From NCBI RefSeq assembly GCF_014269025.2, contig NZ_CP077094.1:1426001-1490000 (forward strand): a stretch of 64,000 bases of DNA, written 5' to 3'. The position numbers and the translations under genes are program-made. Shown piece after piece: positions 46,801-54,640 of this stretch. The notes beneath the pieces are model-generated. The model was not told the DNA's origin. It was given only the letters and a program-made list of their open reading frames with translations, and did no database searches. The stretch's first letter is position 1, and the number at the start of each line of letters is the position of its first letter. This DNA comes from Pseudomonas promysalinigenes (GTDB lineage Bacteria > Pseudomonadota > Gammaproteobacteria > Pseudomonadales > Pseudomonadaceae).

Positions 46801-47820
46801 GAAACAGTGATTACGCCAGCCGGGCAGACCATTCACTACCAGTACAACCCTAAATTGAACGCGGAGCCTGTGACGCGCAAGGTTGTCGACACGGGGCCTC
46901 AGGGGGCTGCGCAAAGTTTCGAGGCCAGCTACGAATACGACCCAAAGAATGCGCGCCTGAGCACTGCGGTAGAGGGTGGGGAGCTGCTCGAGCGCACGTA
47001 CTTCAGTACTGGAACGATCAGAACCGAAGTGCGTAACGATCATGTCATGCATTACCAGACCAGCCTGCGTGAACGTGCACTGACCTACACCGATGTGCTT
47101 GGCCAGGTTCAGCGCTATGTCTACAACGCAGCGGGCCAACTGGAGCTGACGACGTTAGGGGAATTAACGGCCCATTTCACCTATGACACCCTAGGCCGAC
47201 AATTCAAGATTGATACGCGTGACGCGGAGCAGTTTCTGACAACCGAGCTGCGCTATGACGCGTTTGACAGGGAGGTATCGCGCACGTTCACGATGAGTGA
47301 TACGGGGCAAAGCTTGACGCAGGAATATGATGTACGGGATGCGTTGACGTCGCGAACGTTGCACGAGGGTGAGCATTTACTGCGTAAGGAGACCTATGAT
47401 TATGATGATCGAGGGCGGTTGGAAGCCTATACCAGCGACGGCGAGCTTTCACCGGTTGATCCATTTGGCAAAGTGATCCGTGAGCAGTATTTCCGTTTCG
47501 ATGATATCGACAATATCACCCGGGTTTTAACGGTGTTTCCCGGTGGCAGCAATACAGCGAGATACGCATTCGACAATGCTCAGGATCCGGCGCAATTAAC
47601 CGGCATCGAAAATGATCACCCTGATTATCTGGAGGGTAATGTGGCGCTGGTGTATGACGCCAACGGGTGCCTGATCAAGGACGAGGCAGGGCGTGCATTG
47701 AAGTACGACGGTTTGAACCGCCTGATCAATGTGACCGTACCTGCAAGTGACGATCTGCCCGAACAAACGAGCCGCTATGGGTATGACCCTGTGGACCGAT
47801 TGGCCAGTCAAGAAAAATAG
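43849..47820 (+). CDS. RHS repeat protein lacking RHS core and toxin tail
   Basis: A 1323-residue RHS/YD-repeat protein sharing the N-terminal cap (SVDPRTGQYTLGIALPELVG; DAGFGHGWGLNLTQY) and the whole repeat region with the 1737-residue protein at 30143–35356. It ends at RYGYDPVDRLASQEK, about 155 residues before the end of the RHS core in its paralog. The shell closure, the DPxG cleavage motif and any toxin domain are therefore missing. A terminator begins 26 bp after the stop, so no tail remains downstream. It is either a naturally short scaffold or a deletion product. It is coupled to the P47-like genes by ATGA. No signal peptide. Confidence 0.85.
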   Translation: MSTQKWLHSNAFNFMSFVQNSVDPRTGQYTLGIALPELVGNQLMGPSLSLRLVFNPLSSQDAGFGHGWGLNLTQYTPATNMLELHTGERYKITGSDTGDGTGLGIDERKLESFHIHEDTPGTHWRVVHSSGLVEFLQLKGSSDNTVALPVRIEGPLGHGITLAYNHSFNGVPCLTSVEDDAGLKLLALLYSSSDIHLDLHPEAGRLGEPLARYTLGLSSQGTPALRLPVSVVLPFDQDDPSANKGSWRLQYQHIAYERDRNLAVLRKVDNPAGGSETIEYEHGEKFGHRFPGDVHPALPRVKRHLFEPGAGQPAMLTTYAYSDNNFLGRGAAGVSWVDNGLDNLYKFTGSEFEYYTQATHYLHADLPENAPEQVVKTVTQYYNRFHLMTRQVNAQNKHVHEVATKYHETPGLPFSQQVKFFQMPDTVTRRWRVGSGETWPREETDKTLYDDYGNLLDETLANGVRTRYSFYPKEGAGTDCPPDPQSIVRSLRDTTVIPGAGDQGQPVAPMRCTRLTYQHLPAKAGAHDTAGALVVKNETLLKLASESDPVGQPYSATQYTYYRAQQDVMEYGRLQSQVTTLDNKSTQVSYVYEMSDGIGANVLQTVQTHTGFDHGTAQEYGNPHHALKVITLLQDVLINQPLLNRDDNEVEIAYRYDALRRVVEEIVSPNDTEFRASRLYTYSLVTLAGQQAEQTSEDVKGVVTRTWVDGLNRAVAQERQDADNSDLLRAEAMRASYKMTHDGFGNLVEETEYDWLDYEPDKVDARAIQQAGKPVSATAAETAYTTRYLFDDWGQQYCQIGPDKVRHFEQTDPQGNEQWRDGPVQTSWRESEDGELRDASTGELLEPGAMGRTGKTVSWLNLFEKPVQVERFTLDQPGQSASSYSVQQNRYDGLGRLTQEIDPRKASTHFAYDLFDRKVDETLADGSVVHRDYASHSGEDLPVLIQVGDKVLGEQVFDGLDRMVVSITGGRKRQMFYQPGQRQPETVITPAGQTIHYQYNPKLNAEPVTRKVVDTGPQGAAQSFEASYEYDPKNARLSTAVEGGELLERTYFSTGTIRTEVRNDHVMHYQTSLRERALTYTDVLGQVQRYVYNAAGQLELTTLGELTAHFTYDTLGRQFKIDTRDAEQFLTTELRYDAFDREVSRTFTMSDTGQSLTQEYDVRDALTSRTLHEGEHLLRKETYDYDDRGRLEAYTSDGELSPVDPFGKVIREQYFRFDDIDNITRVLTVFPGGSNTARYAFDNAQDPAQLTGIENDHPDYLEGNVALVYDANGCLIKDEAGRALKYDGLNRLINVTVPASDDLPEQTSRYGYDPVDRLASQEK

Positions 47821-47845
47821 TACAAAGCGGATGCGAACCTAAATG

Positions 47846-47874
47846 AAAGGCCCGTGCTTGCACGGGCCTTTTTA
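47846..47874 (+). terminator. Terminator of the P47/RHS operon
   Basis: AAAGGCCCGTG-CTTG-CACGGGCCTTT followed by a T-rich tract, 26 bp after the RHS stop. Confidence 0.92.
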
Positions 47875-47904
47875 TTGGCTGCCAAGCCCGGATTAGTGTC
47901 CAGT

Positions 47905-47922
47905 ACCTAGTAAAAATGTCAG
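47905..47922 (+). promoter_or_regulatory. 18-bp recurrent motif, third plus-strand copy
   Basis: ACCTAGTAAAAATGTCAG matches 16 of 18 positions of the copy at 36524. It ends 119 bp before the ATG at 48042, almost the same distance as the second copy keeps from the gene at 36682 (117 bp). Confidence 0.65.
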
Positions 47923-48041
47923 TTGTGAGACGGCCTGATTGAGCACAGTCTTTCACCAAGACCAAGGCATCCGGGTTGTTGTTTCGGGCAGGTGCCTGAG
48001 TCGCAGCACAGTGCTTTCGCCGACTAACAGGAGATCTCGCA

Positions 48042-50030
48042 ATGAGTGATTCATCGGGTAAACGACCTGCAGTGAAAAAGGGCCAGCCCAAGCTGCGCTC
48101 GATTCGAGTTCAATATGCTCAGCCACAAGAGTTAGCCGCTCCGGGCGTAGACGCAGCTTTGATTGCTGACCCTGCCGATAATACAGTCAAGGTCGAATAC
48201 CTGGAAGATGATAGTAAGGTATTTCAGATTACCATTCCTGCCTGGGCTTCCATGGCGCCACCTACCATGTTTGACACGCTGACTGTCACACATGTGCAGA
48301 CCGGCAAGACTGTTCTCGAGGAGCAGTATAACCGTGATGATGCCGCTGATTTTCCACTGCTGATCACATTTGATCGCGCGCAGCTGGACGGGTGGACAGA
48401 TGGCGACAACACCTTTCGGTACGAGGTACTGACATACAACGGTGCTCATGATGTGTCAGATGATTTGACACTTAGATTTGACCGAAAACCCCCGTACGAT
48501 AAAGCCACGCCTTTGCTATTCCCGCCTATTCCCGATATCACTGATGCCAATAAAGCTTCGGTAAAGCTTACGTTACCCGTTTATGCGGATCGGGCCGACG
48601 GCGACGAAGTGCACTGGCTCTGGCTCAAAGAAAAACCGGAACCGGGTGACGACATCACCCCTACCGGCTCCGTTGCAGTGGGGGTATTGCCGCAGGAGAT
48701 ATCTGTGCCTGCCAGCGTCATTGAGGGGGTAGGTGACGGCGGTGTATGGGCGCTCTACGTATTAAGCGACAAGGCGGGCAATGTCAGCCGAATTTCGCTC
48801 CCGCAGGAGGTGGGGGTTGCCATAGGCCCGTTACCTGCAAATTTGCAGCCCCCGCTGGTGGCGGCCGCTGATGATGGCGTGATCGATCAGCAGGATGTAT
48901 TCGAGGGTGTCGTCGTGCAAGTGCAGGCCTTCGATAACGCCAAGCCCACCGACGAGGTGCGGGTGATTTGGGACGGCGTTGCGTCCGAATGGCGCGAAGT
49001 GGGTAACCTCAAGACATTTCCGATGGACTTTCGGATGACAGCGAAAGATGTCTGGGACAGCTACGGTGCCAGCAGCACGGGTGAGGTCGCCGTCACAGTT
49101 GGCTATGAAGTGCGCAGGGGCACCGTGCCTCAAGGGGGAATGGACATCGAGGTCATGGTCAATCTCGAGCGAGTTGGCCCTGTCGACCCTGGCCCCGGCC
49201 CTGATCCGGAATGGCCGGACCCGGTGAATCCACGACTGCCGCTTGCTGCTGTTTACGGCAAAGTTTCTGACACCGAGAACACATTGCTTCCTGAGGATGA
49301 ATTTGAAGATGCGCGCTTGCTTGTGCATATCCATGATTCATTGCAGGAGGATGATCAGCTCACGTTCTATTGGGACGACGCCCATCTCGACACGTTGGAC
49401 TATGAATTGGAGAGCGGTGATATCGATGATGAATTGGAGTTAGAGGTGCCATGGGCGGCCATCGCAGCCAGGGGCAACGGTACCGTTGCGGTCCACTACA
49501 CGGTAACCCGACCGCGCAACCCGAACGTTGTATCGTCCCAGAGCGCCGATGTAGAAGTGACGGCCATTGACATTCACCCGGTACAACCAGAATTCCTGGG
49601 CGGCAACACCAGTGCCCCTATTGGCTGGCTAACCTGCAGTGCACTTTACGATGATGCTAATCCTAGCCCGCTTGACCCCGCAATCCGTGTTCAAGTACCA
49701 GACCTGACGGAATATGGGCTTAAAGTGGGTGACACGGTGAAGCTATGCTGGACTGCCGTTCAAGGCTTTGTGGGCGATGTCCCGGTAGATGGAGTGGATC
49801 TGGAAGAAGAAATCACCCTTACAGCGAGCAATAGCAAAGGTTTCATTTGGCGTGTTCAGCCTTATGCAGATCATATCCTGCCGATTTTTCACGCCGCACC
49901 GCCTGACCACGATGGGCGAGGGAGGGTCTGGTATGAGTTCGTGAAAGATGGTCGCACGTATAAATCGGAAGTCGAGGAGCAAGTGGTGTCAATGCACGAT
50001 GCTTCAGGCTCTTGTCCGTTGAGGCCCTGA
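48042..50030 (+). CDS. Ig-like repeat protein
   Basis: A 662-residue acidic protein with no signal peptide, composed of beta-sandwich-like repeats. One segment (about residues 125–250: TYNGAHD … LRFDRKPP … GDGGVWALYVLSDKAGNVSR) is clearly paralogous to the protein at 52403 (SYNGTTT … LTIDRTAP … GDGGRYAQYLVRDRAGNES). The 'DR-x-x-P' and 'D-(K/R)-A-G-N' signatures are those of bacterial Ig-like repeats. A PGPGPDPEWPDP linker (about 387–400) divides it. An AGGAGA site precedes the ATG, and an 18-bp motif copy lies upstream. Function unknown; probably extracellular or complex-forming by analogy with adhesin Ig repeats. Confidence 0.75.
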   Translation: MSDSSGKRPAVKKGQPKLRSIRVQYAQPQELAAPGVDAALIADPADNTVKVEYLEDDSKVFQITIPAWASMAPPTMFDTLTVTHVQTGKTVLEEQYNRDDAADFPLLITFDRAQLDGWTDGDNTFRYEVLTYNGAHDVSDDLTLRFDRKPPYDKATPLLFPPIPDITDANKASVKLTLPVYADRADGDEVHWLWLKEKPEPGDDITPTGSVAVGVLPQEISVPASVIEGVGDGGVWALYVLSDKAGNVSRISLPQEVGVAIGPLPANLQPPLVAAADDGVIDQQDVFEGVVVQVQAFDNAKPTDEVRVIWDGVASEWREVGNLKTFPMDFRMTAKDVWDSYGASSTGEVAVTVGYEVRRGTVPQGGMDIEVMVNLERVGPVDPGPGPDPEWPDPVNPRLPLAAVYGKVSDTENTLLPEDEFEDARLLVHIHDSLQEDDQLTFYWDDAHLDTLDYELESGDIDDELELEVPWAAIAARGNGTVAVHYTVTRPRNPNVVSSQSADVEVTAIDIHPVQPEFLGGNTSAPIGWLTCSALYDDANPSPLDPAIRVQVPDLTEYGLKVGDTVKLCWTAVQGFVGDVPVDGVDLEEEITLTASNSKGFIWRVQPYADHILPIFHAAPPDHDGRGRVWYEFVKDGRTYKSEVEEQVVSMHDASGSCPLRP

Positions 50031-50161
50031 GGATTAGAGGAAGGGTCGGCCGCTTGGCGCTTGTCGACTTTTCCTACATATCCCGATGCCGTTTCTTTGT
50101 AGTTTTGCGAGCCTTCGTCCCATGCGCCGTTTTTCGCATTTCTTACAGGCAAGCCTTACTT

Positions 50162-52342
50162 ATGAAGTCGATTCCTAGTTTCACTCTTAATGTTGTAACA
50201 CGCAGCCTCAGAGCACCCTTGTTGCTACTTTGCACCGCACCGGCTTGGGCGCAAACCACAGTTGATGGCGAACTGAACATCGATGCCTCGACCGCCTCTG
50301 ACAGTTACTTGGTCAATCCAGGCGGGCAACTGAATGCCACGGGCGCCACCACCCAGCGCATCAGGGCAAACACAGGCAGTGGGTTGAACCTGCAGGGCAC
50401 TACTGTCGATGGCGGATCATCGGAGGGCGTGACACTCATTTCGGCGAACGGGACCATCAGCGGTAATAGCTCCATACGCGCTGACCTGTTCGGTTTGCGC
50501 CTTGCTCGCCAAGGCAGTGTGGGCTCGACGGTGACGGTCAGTGACAGCCGTATCGAGGGGGGACGTGGCGGCGCTTCGTTGAGCGCTGGCTCTAAACTGG
50601 TGCTGGAAAACAGCACGCTGGTCAGCAATGGCAGCTCAGGGGCGGTACAAATGTTCGGCGACGCTAGCCTGAGTGCTAGCGGTAGCACCATTCGAGGGGC
50701 CCGTACCGGTCTGGAGATTCTTGCCGACCCAGATGTTGCCAGTGCGGCCAAGGTTAGCCTGGTCGGAACTGAAGTCGAAGGCCTGGACGGCTCGGCCATC
50801 GTTGTGGGTGATACGTTCCTGGGGCCAGCGAGCGCCAATATCCTTGTGGGTGCGGGGTCAACCCTCAAGGGCAGTAATGGCATCCTCTTGGAGGTATTGG
50901 GCGATTCCACGGCAAACTTTAGCGTCGACAGCGCCCAGCTGGTGGGTGACATACGTGCCGAAGCGGGCTCGACTGCGAAGGTGAGCCTGGACAACCATGC
51001 CAGTCTTACCGGTCGCCTGGAAAACGTTGCCACCCTGACGCTTGCCAATCAGGGCCGTTGGACCATGGTCGAGGACAGTCAGGTTGGCAAGCTGCAGATG
51101 AACGGCGGTGAGGTACGCTTTGGCGAAGCCAATCAGTATCAACGTTTGACCCTGGGGGAATTGTCGGGCAACGGCACATTCATCATGGACGCCGACTTCG
51201 CTACCGGGCAGACCGATTTCCTTGAAGTGACCGGCAATGCCACTGGTAACCATAGCTTGCTGGTCGGTAGCAGCGGTGCCGAGCCGACCGCACCGAATTC
51301 GTTGCACCTGGTTCACGTTGACAGTGGCGATGCTTCGTTCTCATTGGTCAACGGGTCAGTCGACCTTGGCGCGTTTTCCTATGCCTTGGCGCAGCGCGGC
51401 AACGATTGGTTCCTGGATGGCTCCAGCAAAGTCATCAGCCCAGGCACTGCATCGGTACTGGCGCTGTTCAATACTGCGCCGACGATCTGGTACGGTGAGT
51501 TGACCACCTTGCGTGGGCGCATGGGCGAATTGCGCCTGGACCAGCGCAAGGCTGGCGCCTGGGCCAGAGCCTACGGCAACCAGTACAACGTCAACGGCCA
51601 ATCAGGTTACAAGCAGACGCAACAAGGCTTTTCCCTTGGGGCCGACACGCCTCTGCCTTGGGGTGATGGGCAGTGGCTGGCCGGTGTCATGGCCGGGCAC
51701 AGTTCTTCTGACCTCAACCTGACCCGGGGCGGTTCTGCTGAAGTCAAAAGCGCCTACCTCGGCCTGTATGCCACTTGGCTGGATGCAAATAGTGGCTACT
51801 ACTTCGATAGCGTGGTCAAACTCAACCGCTTCGACAACGACTCGAAAGTCACGTTGAGCGACGGCGAACGTGCCAAGGGCAGCTATGACAACTTGGGCGT
51901 CGGCGGGACTGTAGAGTTTGGCCGCCATATCGCCTTGGGTGATGGTTACTTCGTCGAGCCTTATACCCAGTGGTCGGCAGTGAGCATCGCGGGCAAGGAT
52001 TACCACCTGGACAATGGCCTCAAGGCGCAGGGTGACGACACCAGGTCGTTGCTTGGCAAGGCTGGTGCCACGCTGGGGCGTACCTTCGATCTGGGACAGG
52101 GGCGTTTTGCCCAGCCCTACGTACGCGCCGCGTATGCCCATGAGTTCGTGAGCAATAACCAGGTGAAAGTCAATGATCACCGCTTCGACAATGACCTGGC
52201 CGGTTCGCGAGGTGAACTGGGAGTTGGGATTGCGGTGGCGCTGGGCGAACGCCTGCAGATGCATGCTGATTTCGACTACAGCAATGGTCAGCAAATAGAG
52301 CAGCCGTGGGGTGCGAATATCGGCGTGAGTTATCGCTGGTGA
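50162..52342 (+). CDS. Type V autotransporter (pertactin-like)
   Basis: A 726-residue classical autotransporter. A signal peptide (about 1–30, ending APAWA) precedes a passenger of beta-helix character (Gly/Ser/Asn-rich, repeated SxLVLENSTL / GSTIRGARTG type turns, about 31–400). A pertactin-like junction (NGTFIMDADFATGQTDFLEVTGNA; HLVHVDSGDASFSL) follows, then a C-terminal beta-barrel of about 260 residues (AGAWARAYGNQYN … WGANIGVSYRW) ending in the aromatic residue recognised by the BAM complex. No protease catalytic triad is seen, so an adhesin role is likelier. Start ATG 50162 places the signal peptide at the N-terminus; the frame from 50012 does not. Confidence 0.93.
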   Translation: MKSIPSFTLNVVTRSLRAPLLLLCTAPAWAQTTVDGELNIDASTASDSYLVNPGGQLNATGATTQRIRANTGSGLNLQGTTVDGGSSEGVTLISANGTISGNSSIRADLFGLRLARQGSVGSTVTVSDSRIEGGRGGASLSAGSKLVLENSTLVSNGSSGAVQMFGDASLSASGSTIRGARTGLEILADPDVASAAKVSLVGTEVEGLDGSAIVVGDTFLGPASANILVGAGSTLKGSNGILLEVLGDSTANFSVDSAQLVGDIRAEAGSTAKVSLDNHASLTGRLENVATLTLANQGRWTMVEDSQVGKLQMNGGEVRFGEANQYQRLTLGELSGNGTFIMDADFATGQTDFLEVTGNATGNHSLLVGSSGAEPTAPNSLHLVHVDSGDASFSLVNGSVDLGAFSYALAQRGNDWFLDGSSKVISPGTASVLALFNTAPTIWYGELTTLRGRMGELRLDQRKAGAWARAYGNQYNVNGQSGYKQTQQGFSLGADTPLPWGDGQWLAGVMAGHSSSDLNLTRGGSAEVKSAYLGLYATWLDANSGYYFDSVVKLNRFDNDSKVTLSDGERAKGSYDNLGVGGTVEFGRHIALGDGYFVEPYTQWSAVSIAGKDYHLDNGLKAQGDDTRSLLGKAGATLGRTFDLGQGRFAQPYVRAAYAHEFVSNNQVKVNDHRFDNDLAGSRGELGVGIAVALGERLQMHADFDYSNGQQIEQPWGANIGVSYRW

Positions 52343-52348
52343 TGGGGG

Positions 52349-52381
52349 CCAAGGGCGAGCGAAAGCTCGCCCTTGGTGTTT
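52349..52381 (+). terminator. Terminator-like hairpin after the autotransporter gene
   Basis: CCAAGGGCGAGC-GAAA-GCTCGCCCTTGG is a 12-bp perfect stem, 7 bp after the stop, followed by TGTTTT. It may only partly stop transcription into the next gene. Confidence 0.75.
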
Positions 52382-52402
52382 TCGGTCCTGGAGGAAAGCA
52401 TC

Positions 52403-53857
52403 ATGCCAGTGGGTTCAACACGTAATGACGAAGTCCTTGACGCTCCGTCGGCACCGGTTGCGCTGCCCGACATTCCCGATGGCGAGCCGGGGTTATTGCC
52501 CGTTGCACACATCAACAAGCCCTTGCGCATAGAAGTGCCGCAGTGGCCGATATCCCGGCCGGGGCCGACACATCCAGAAACCCTCTCCCTGTACTGGGAT
52601 GGCGAATTGGTCGGTGAAAAGACTTGGTATGCGGCCATTGATCCCGATGAGCGATTCATCGATGTGCCGGCCGACTCATTGCTCAAAGAGGGTGAATTCA
52701 AGGTTAGCTACTGTGTGGCAAGCTACAACGGCACGACAACCGATTCAAAGCCCCTGACCTTGACTATTGACCGCACCGCGCCTGTTCTGGGAGGAGACAG
52801 AGGGCGCCTGGAGTTTCCAGACCTGGGCTCGCAGCCGGTGACAGACAAATTTCTCAAGGATCATGACGAAGTATTGCGCGCGCAGCTACCGGACTACCGT
52901 GTGTTCATGCCGGGCGATACCATCGTGTACTACTGGGACGATGAGCCTCTGGACAACACCCAGGTAGGCGAACTTACTTTGACCAGTGTGGATGCCGGCA
53001 AGCCCGTGATCATCGAGTATGACGGCCGGGTGATCCGGGGGCGCGGTGATGGTGGCCGCTACGCGCAATATCTGGTGCGTGATCGTGCCGGAAACGAAAG
53101 TCAGACGGCCGTACCCAAGGCCGTTACTGTCGATGCCAAACCGGTGCCGCGGGCACTTCCCATGCCCGTGGTGGTGCTGGCGCCTGGTAGTCAGGAGACG
53201 GTGACTTTGATGCTTGAGGACATTGATGAGCCTCTGGAAATACGTGTACCTGAAACTGCGGTCATCTATCCGGGCGAGCCGTTCACGGTGGAGTGGGCTC
53301 CCGGGCTGTTCGGTGAGCAGTCGTTGCCAGGTGTAGAGGGGGTGAGCAGCTATCGCGTTGCCGAGCGTAATGTGGTTGCACTAAGTGGCAAGACAGTCCC
53401 GCTGCGTTATGCGGTAGAAGGAAGCGACGGCCGATGGTGGTCGGCTGTGAGGCGGGTCAAGGTAGAGCCGATACCGCCCTCGCGCTTGAGTATTCCACAG
53501 CTTTCGGGTGTGGACGGTAGAACGTTGAGTTTGAAGGATCAGGTGCGAGATCTGACAATCACTCTGGCGCCCTGGAAGTTGATCACCGAGGATCAGTGGG
53601 TCCGTATCGAAGTGAACGGGGTGTCTAGCGACGGCTCGAGTAGTAGGCTGCAGGTCATGCACAATCATGCGGTTACCCAGAGTGAATTGGCGTCCGGGCT
53701 CGGTGCAGCCGGTGATGTAACGCTGCCGCTTGCGTTCCTGCGTGGCTTGCAGCTGAATCAAGACTTCTATGTCGAGGTGAAGGTCAGTTACGACGCCGGC
53801 CGCACCTGGCCGGCGTTGCCGAATTTCGTGATTCTCGCGATCACTCTGCGGGCTTGA
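52403..53857 (+). CDS. Ig-like repeat protein, paralog of the 48042 gene
   Basis: A 484-residue protein without signal peptide, built of Ig-like beta repeats. SYNGTTTDSKPLTLTIDRTAP and GDGGRYAQYLVRDRAGNES match the 662-residue protein encoded upstream, and a third repeat ends the chain (YVEVKVSYDAGRTWPALPNF). Start ATG 52403 has a strong GGAGG site; the frame from 52373 overlaps the preceding hairpin. Its last 17 bp overlap the 3' end of the convergent chaperone gene, so this gene marks the right-hand edge of the inserted block. Confidence 0.78.
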   Translation: MPVGSTRNDEVLDAPSAPVALPDIPDGEPGLLPVAHINKPLRIEVPQWPISRPGPTHPETLSLYWDGELVGEKTWYAAIDPDERFIDVPADSLLKEGEFKVSYCVASYNGTTTDSKPLTLTIDRTAPVLGGDRGRLEFPDLGSQPVTDKFLKDHDEVLRAQLPDYRVFMPGDTIVYYWDDEPLDNTQVGELTLTSVDAGKPVIIEYDGRVIRGRGDGGRYAQYLVRDRAGNESQTAVPKAVTVDAKPVPRALPMPVVVLAPGSQETVTLMLEDIDEPLEIRVPETAVIYPGEPFTVEWAPGLFGEQSLPGVEGVSSYRVAERNVVALSGKTVPLRYAVEGSDGRWWSAVRRVKVEPIPPSRLSIPQLSGVDGRTLSLKDQVRDLTITLAPWKLITEDQWVRIEVNGVSSDGSSSRLQVMHNHAVTQSELASGLGAAGDVTLPLAFLRGLQLNQDFYVEVKVSYDAGRTWPALPNFVILAITLRA

Positions 53858-54584
53858 GCGTCAAAGGCTGCTGCATGATGGCGGTAGAGACGCCATAGTC
53901 GTTCAGGGTATTGAAGGTCACTTGAAGCCCATGCACCCTGCGTACTTGTGTCAGGCGATAGGACTGTTGGGCGAACGGCAGTGCCATGGCCATGGTGCTG
54001 GGCTTTTCAGATTCCCCTGCGCCACTGACTTCCAGTCGGTCGAACGTGAAGTGAAAGGGCGTCGGGTTATCGACCACCAGATACAGGTTGCCATCACGTT
54101 GCTGCAGGAACCAGCTCAGTTGCTCGACGCTATCCTGCGGCAGACCCTTGAGTTGGCTAGGCCGGTAGAACAGCTTGATGCGAGTGCGCATGGCGATATT
54201 CAGTTGGTTCTGTCCGGACGTTCCCTGCTGAGGGATTTCCTGGACATTGAAGAAGAACAGTGACTCACGGTCTTGCGGCAGGTCGTTGGGAAGTCGGTTG
54301 ATCTGCACAAGCTGTTCTTTGCCAGGGGGCAGGCGGAACAGTACGGGAGTGGGGACCAGGGGTACGGCCGTGAGCGTATCATCTGACTGGGTGTTGACCC
54401 ATGTCTGCACGGCAAAAAGCCTTTTGGTCGGGTTGGCGACCACCACTGATGAACTGCGAGCGTCGCTGGGGTGAATGATCCGGGTGGCGTTGATGGTGAG
54501 AGCGGCTTCGGCAGCTGGCAGTGAAAGGGCCAGGCACAAAGGGAGTAGGGCGCGTCGAAGGCGTTGGTATCCGGAGTTAGACAT
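53841..54584 (-). CDS. Periplasmic fimbrial chaperone
   Basis: A 247-residue PapD-like chaperone. A signal peptide (about 1–28, ending AEA) precedes two Ig-fold domains. The N-terminal domain has TRIIHPSDARSSSVVVANPTKRLFAVQTWVN and RLPPGKEQLVQI, with the conserved basic residue in MRTRIKLFYRP. It stabilises pilin subunits by donor-strand complementation before delivery to the usher. The matching usher and adhesin genes lie about 24 kb away (27377–29911 and 26289–27380) on the same strand. The stop overlaps a convergent gene by 17 bp. Confidence 0.94.
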   Translation of the reverse strand: MSNSGYQRLRRALLPLCLALSLPAAEAALTINATRIIHPSDARSSSVVVANPTKRLFAVQTWVNTQSDDTLTAVPLVPTPVLFRLPPGKEQLVQINRLPNDLPQDRESLFFFNVQEIPQQGTSGQNQLNIAMRTRIKLFYRPSQLKGLPQDSVEQLSWFLQQRDGNLYLVVDNPTPFHFTFDRLEVSGAGESEKPSTMAMALPFAQQSYRLTQVRRVHGLQVTFNTLNDYGVSTAIMQQPLTLKPAE

Positions 54585-54610
54585 GATCTGTACAGGTGGT
54601 GTGGAGAAGG

Positions 54611-54634
54611 GGCCGCGCAGTGCACGGCGCGGCC
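54611..54634 (-). other. Intergenic hairpin between pilin and chaperone genes
   Basis: GGCCGCGC / GCGCGGCC arms around CGTGCACT lie in the 56-bp gap between the pilin stop and chaperone start. There is no T run on the minus strand, so rather than a full terminator it may stabilise the pilin part of the message, as hairpins do in other pilus operons. Confidence 0.5.
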
Positions 54635-54640
54635 TGGGTG

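Larger units (their letters stand above)
29912..53840. other. Putative ~24-kb inserted block splitting the pilus operon
   Basis: The block lies exactly between the chaperone stop (53841) and the usher start (29911), genes that are normally adjacent. It contains a secreted repeat protein, two RHS proteins, two P47-like proteins, three Ig-like proteins and an autotransporter. No integrase, transposase or flanking direct repeat is visible, so the mechanism is unknown. Parts of it (35.4–36.4 kb, 38.5–40 kb) are clearly more AT-rich than the core genes. That it was inserted is inference from gene order. Confidence 0.6.

Noticed and set aside
30143..47820. The two RHS genes as a large inverted DNA repeat able to flip the segment between them
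   Set aside because: They are in opposite orientation but DNA identity by eye is only around 75% even in the conserved cap, too low for efficient inversion by homologous recombination.
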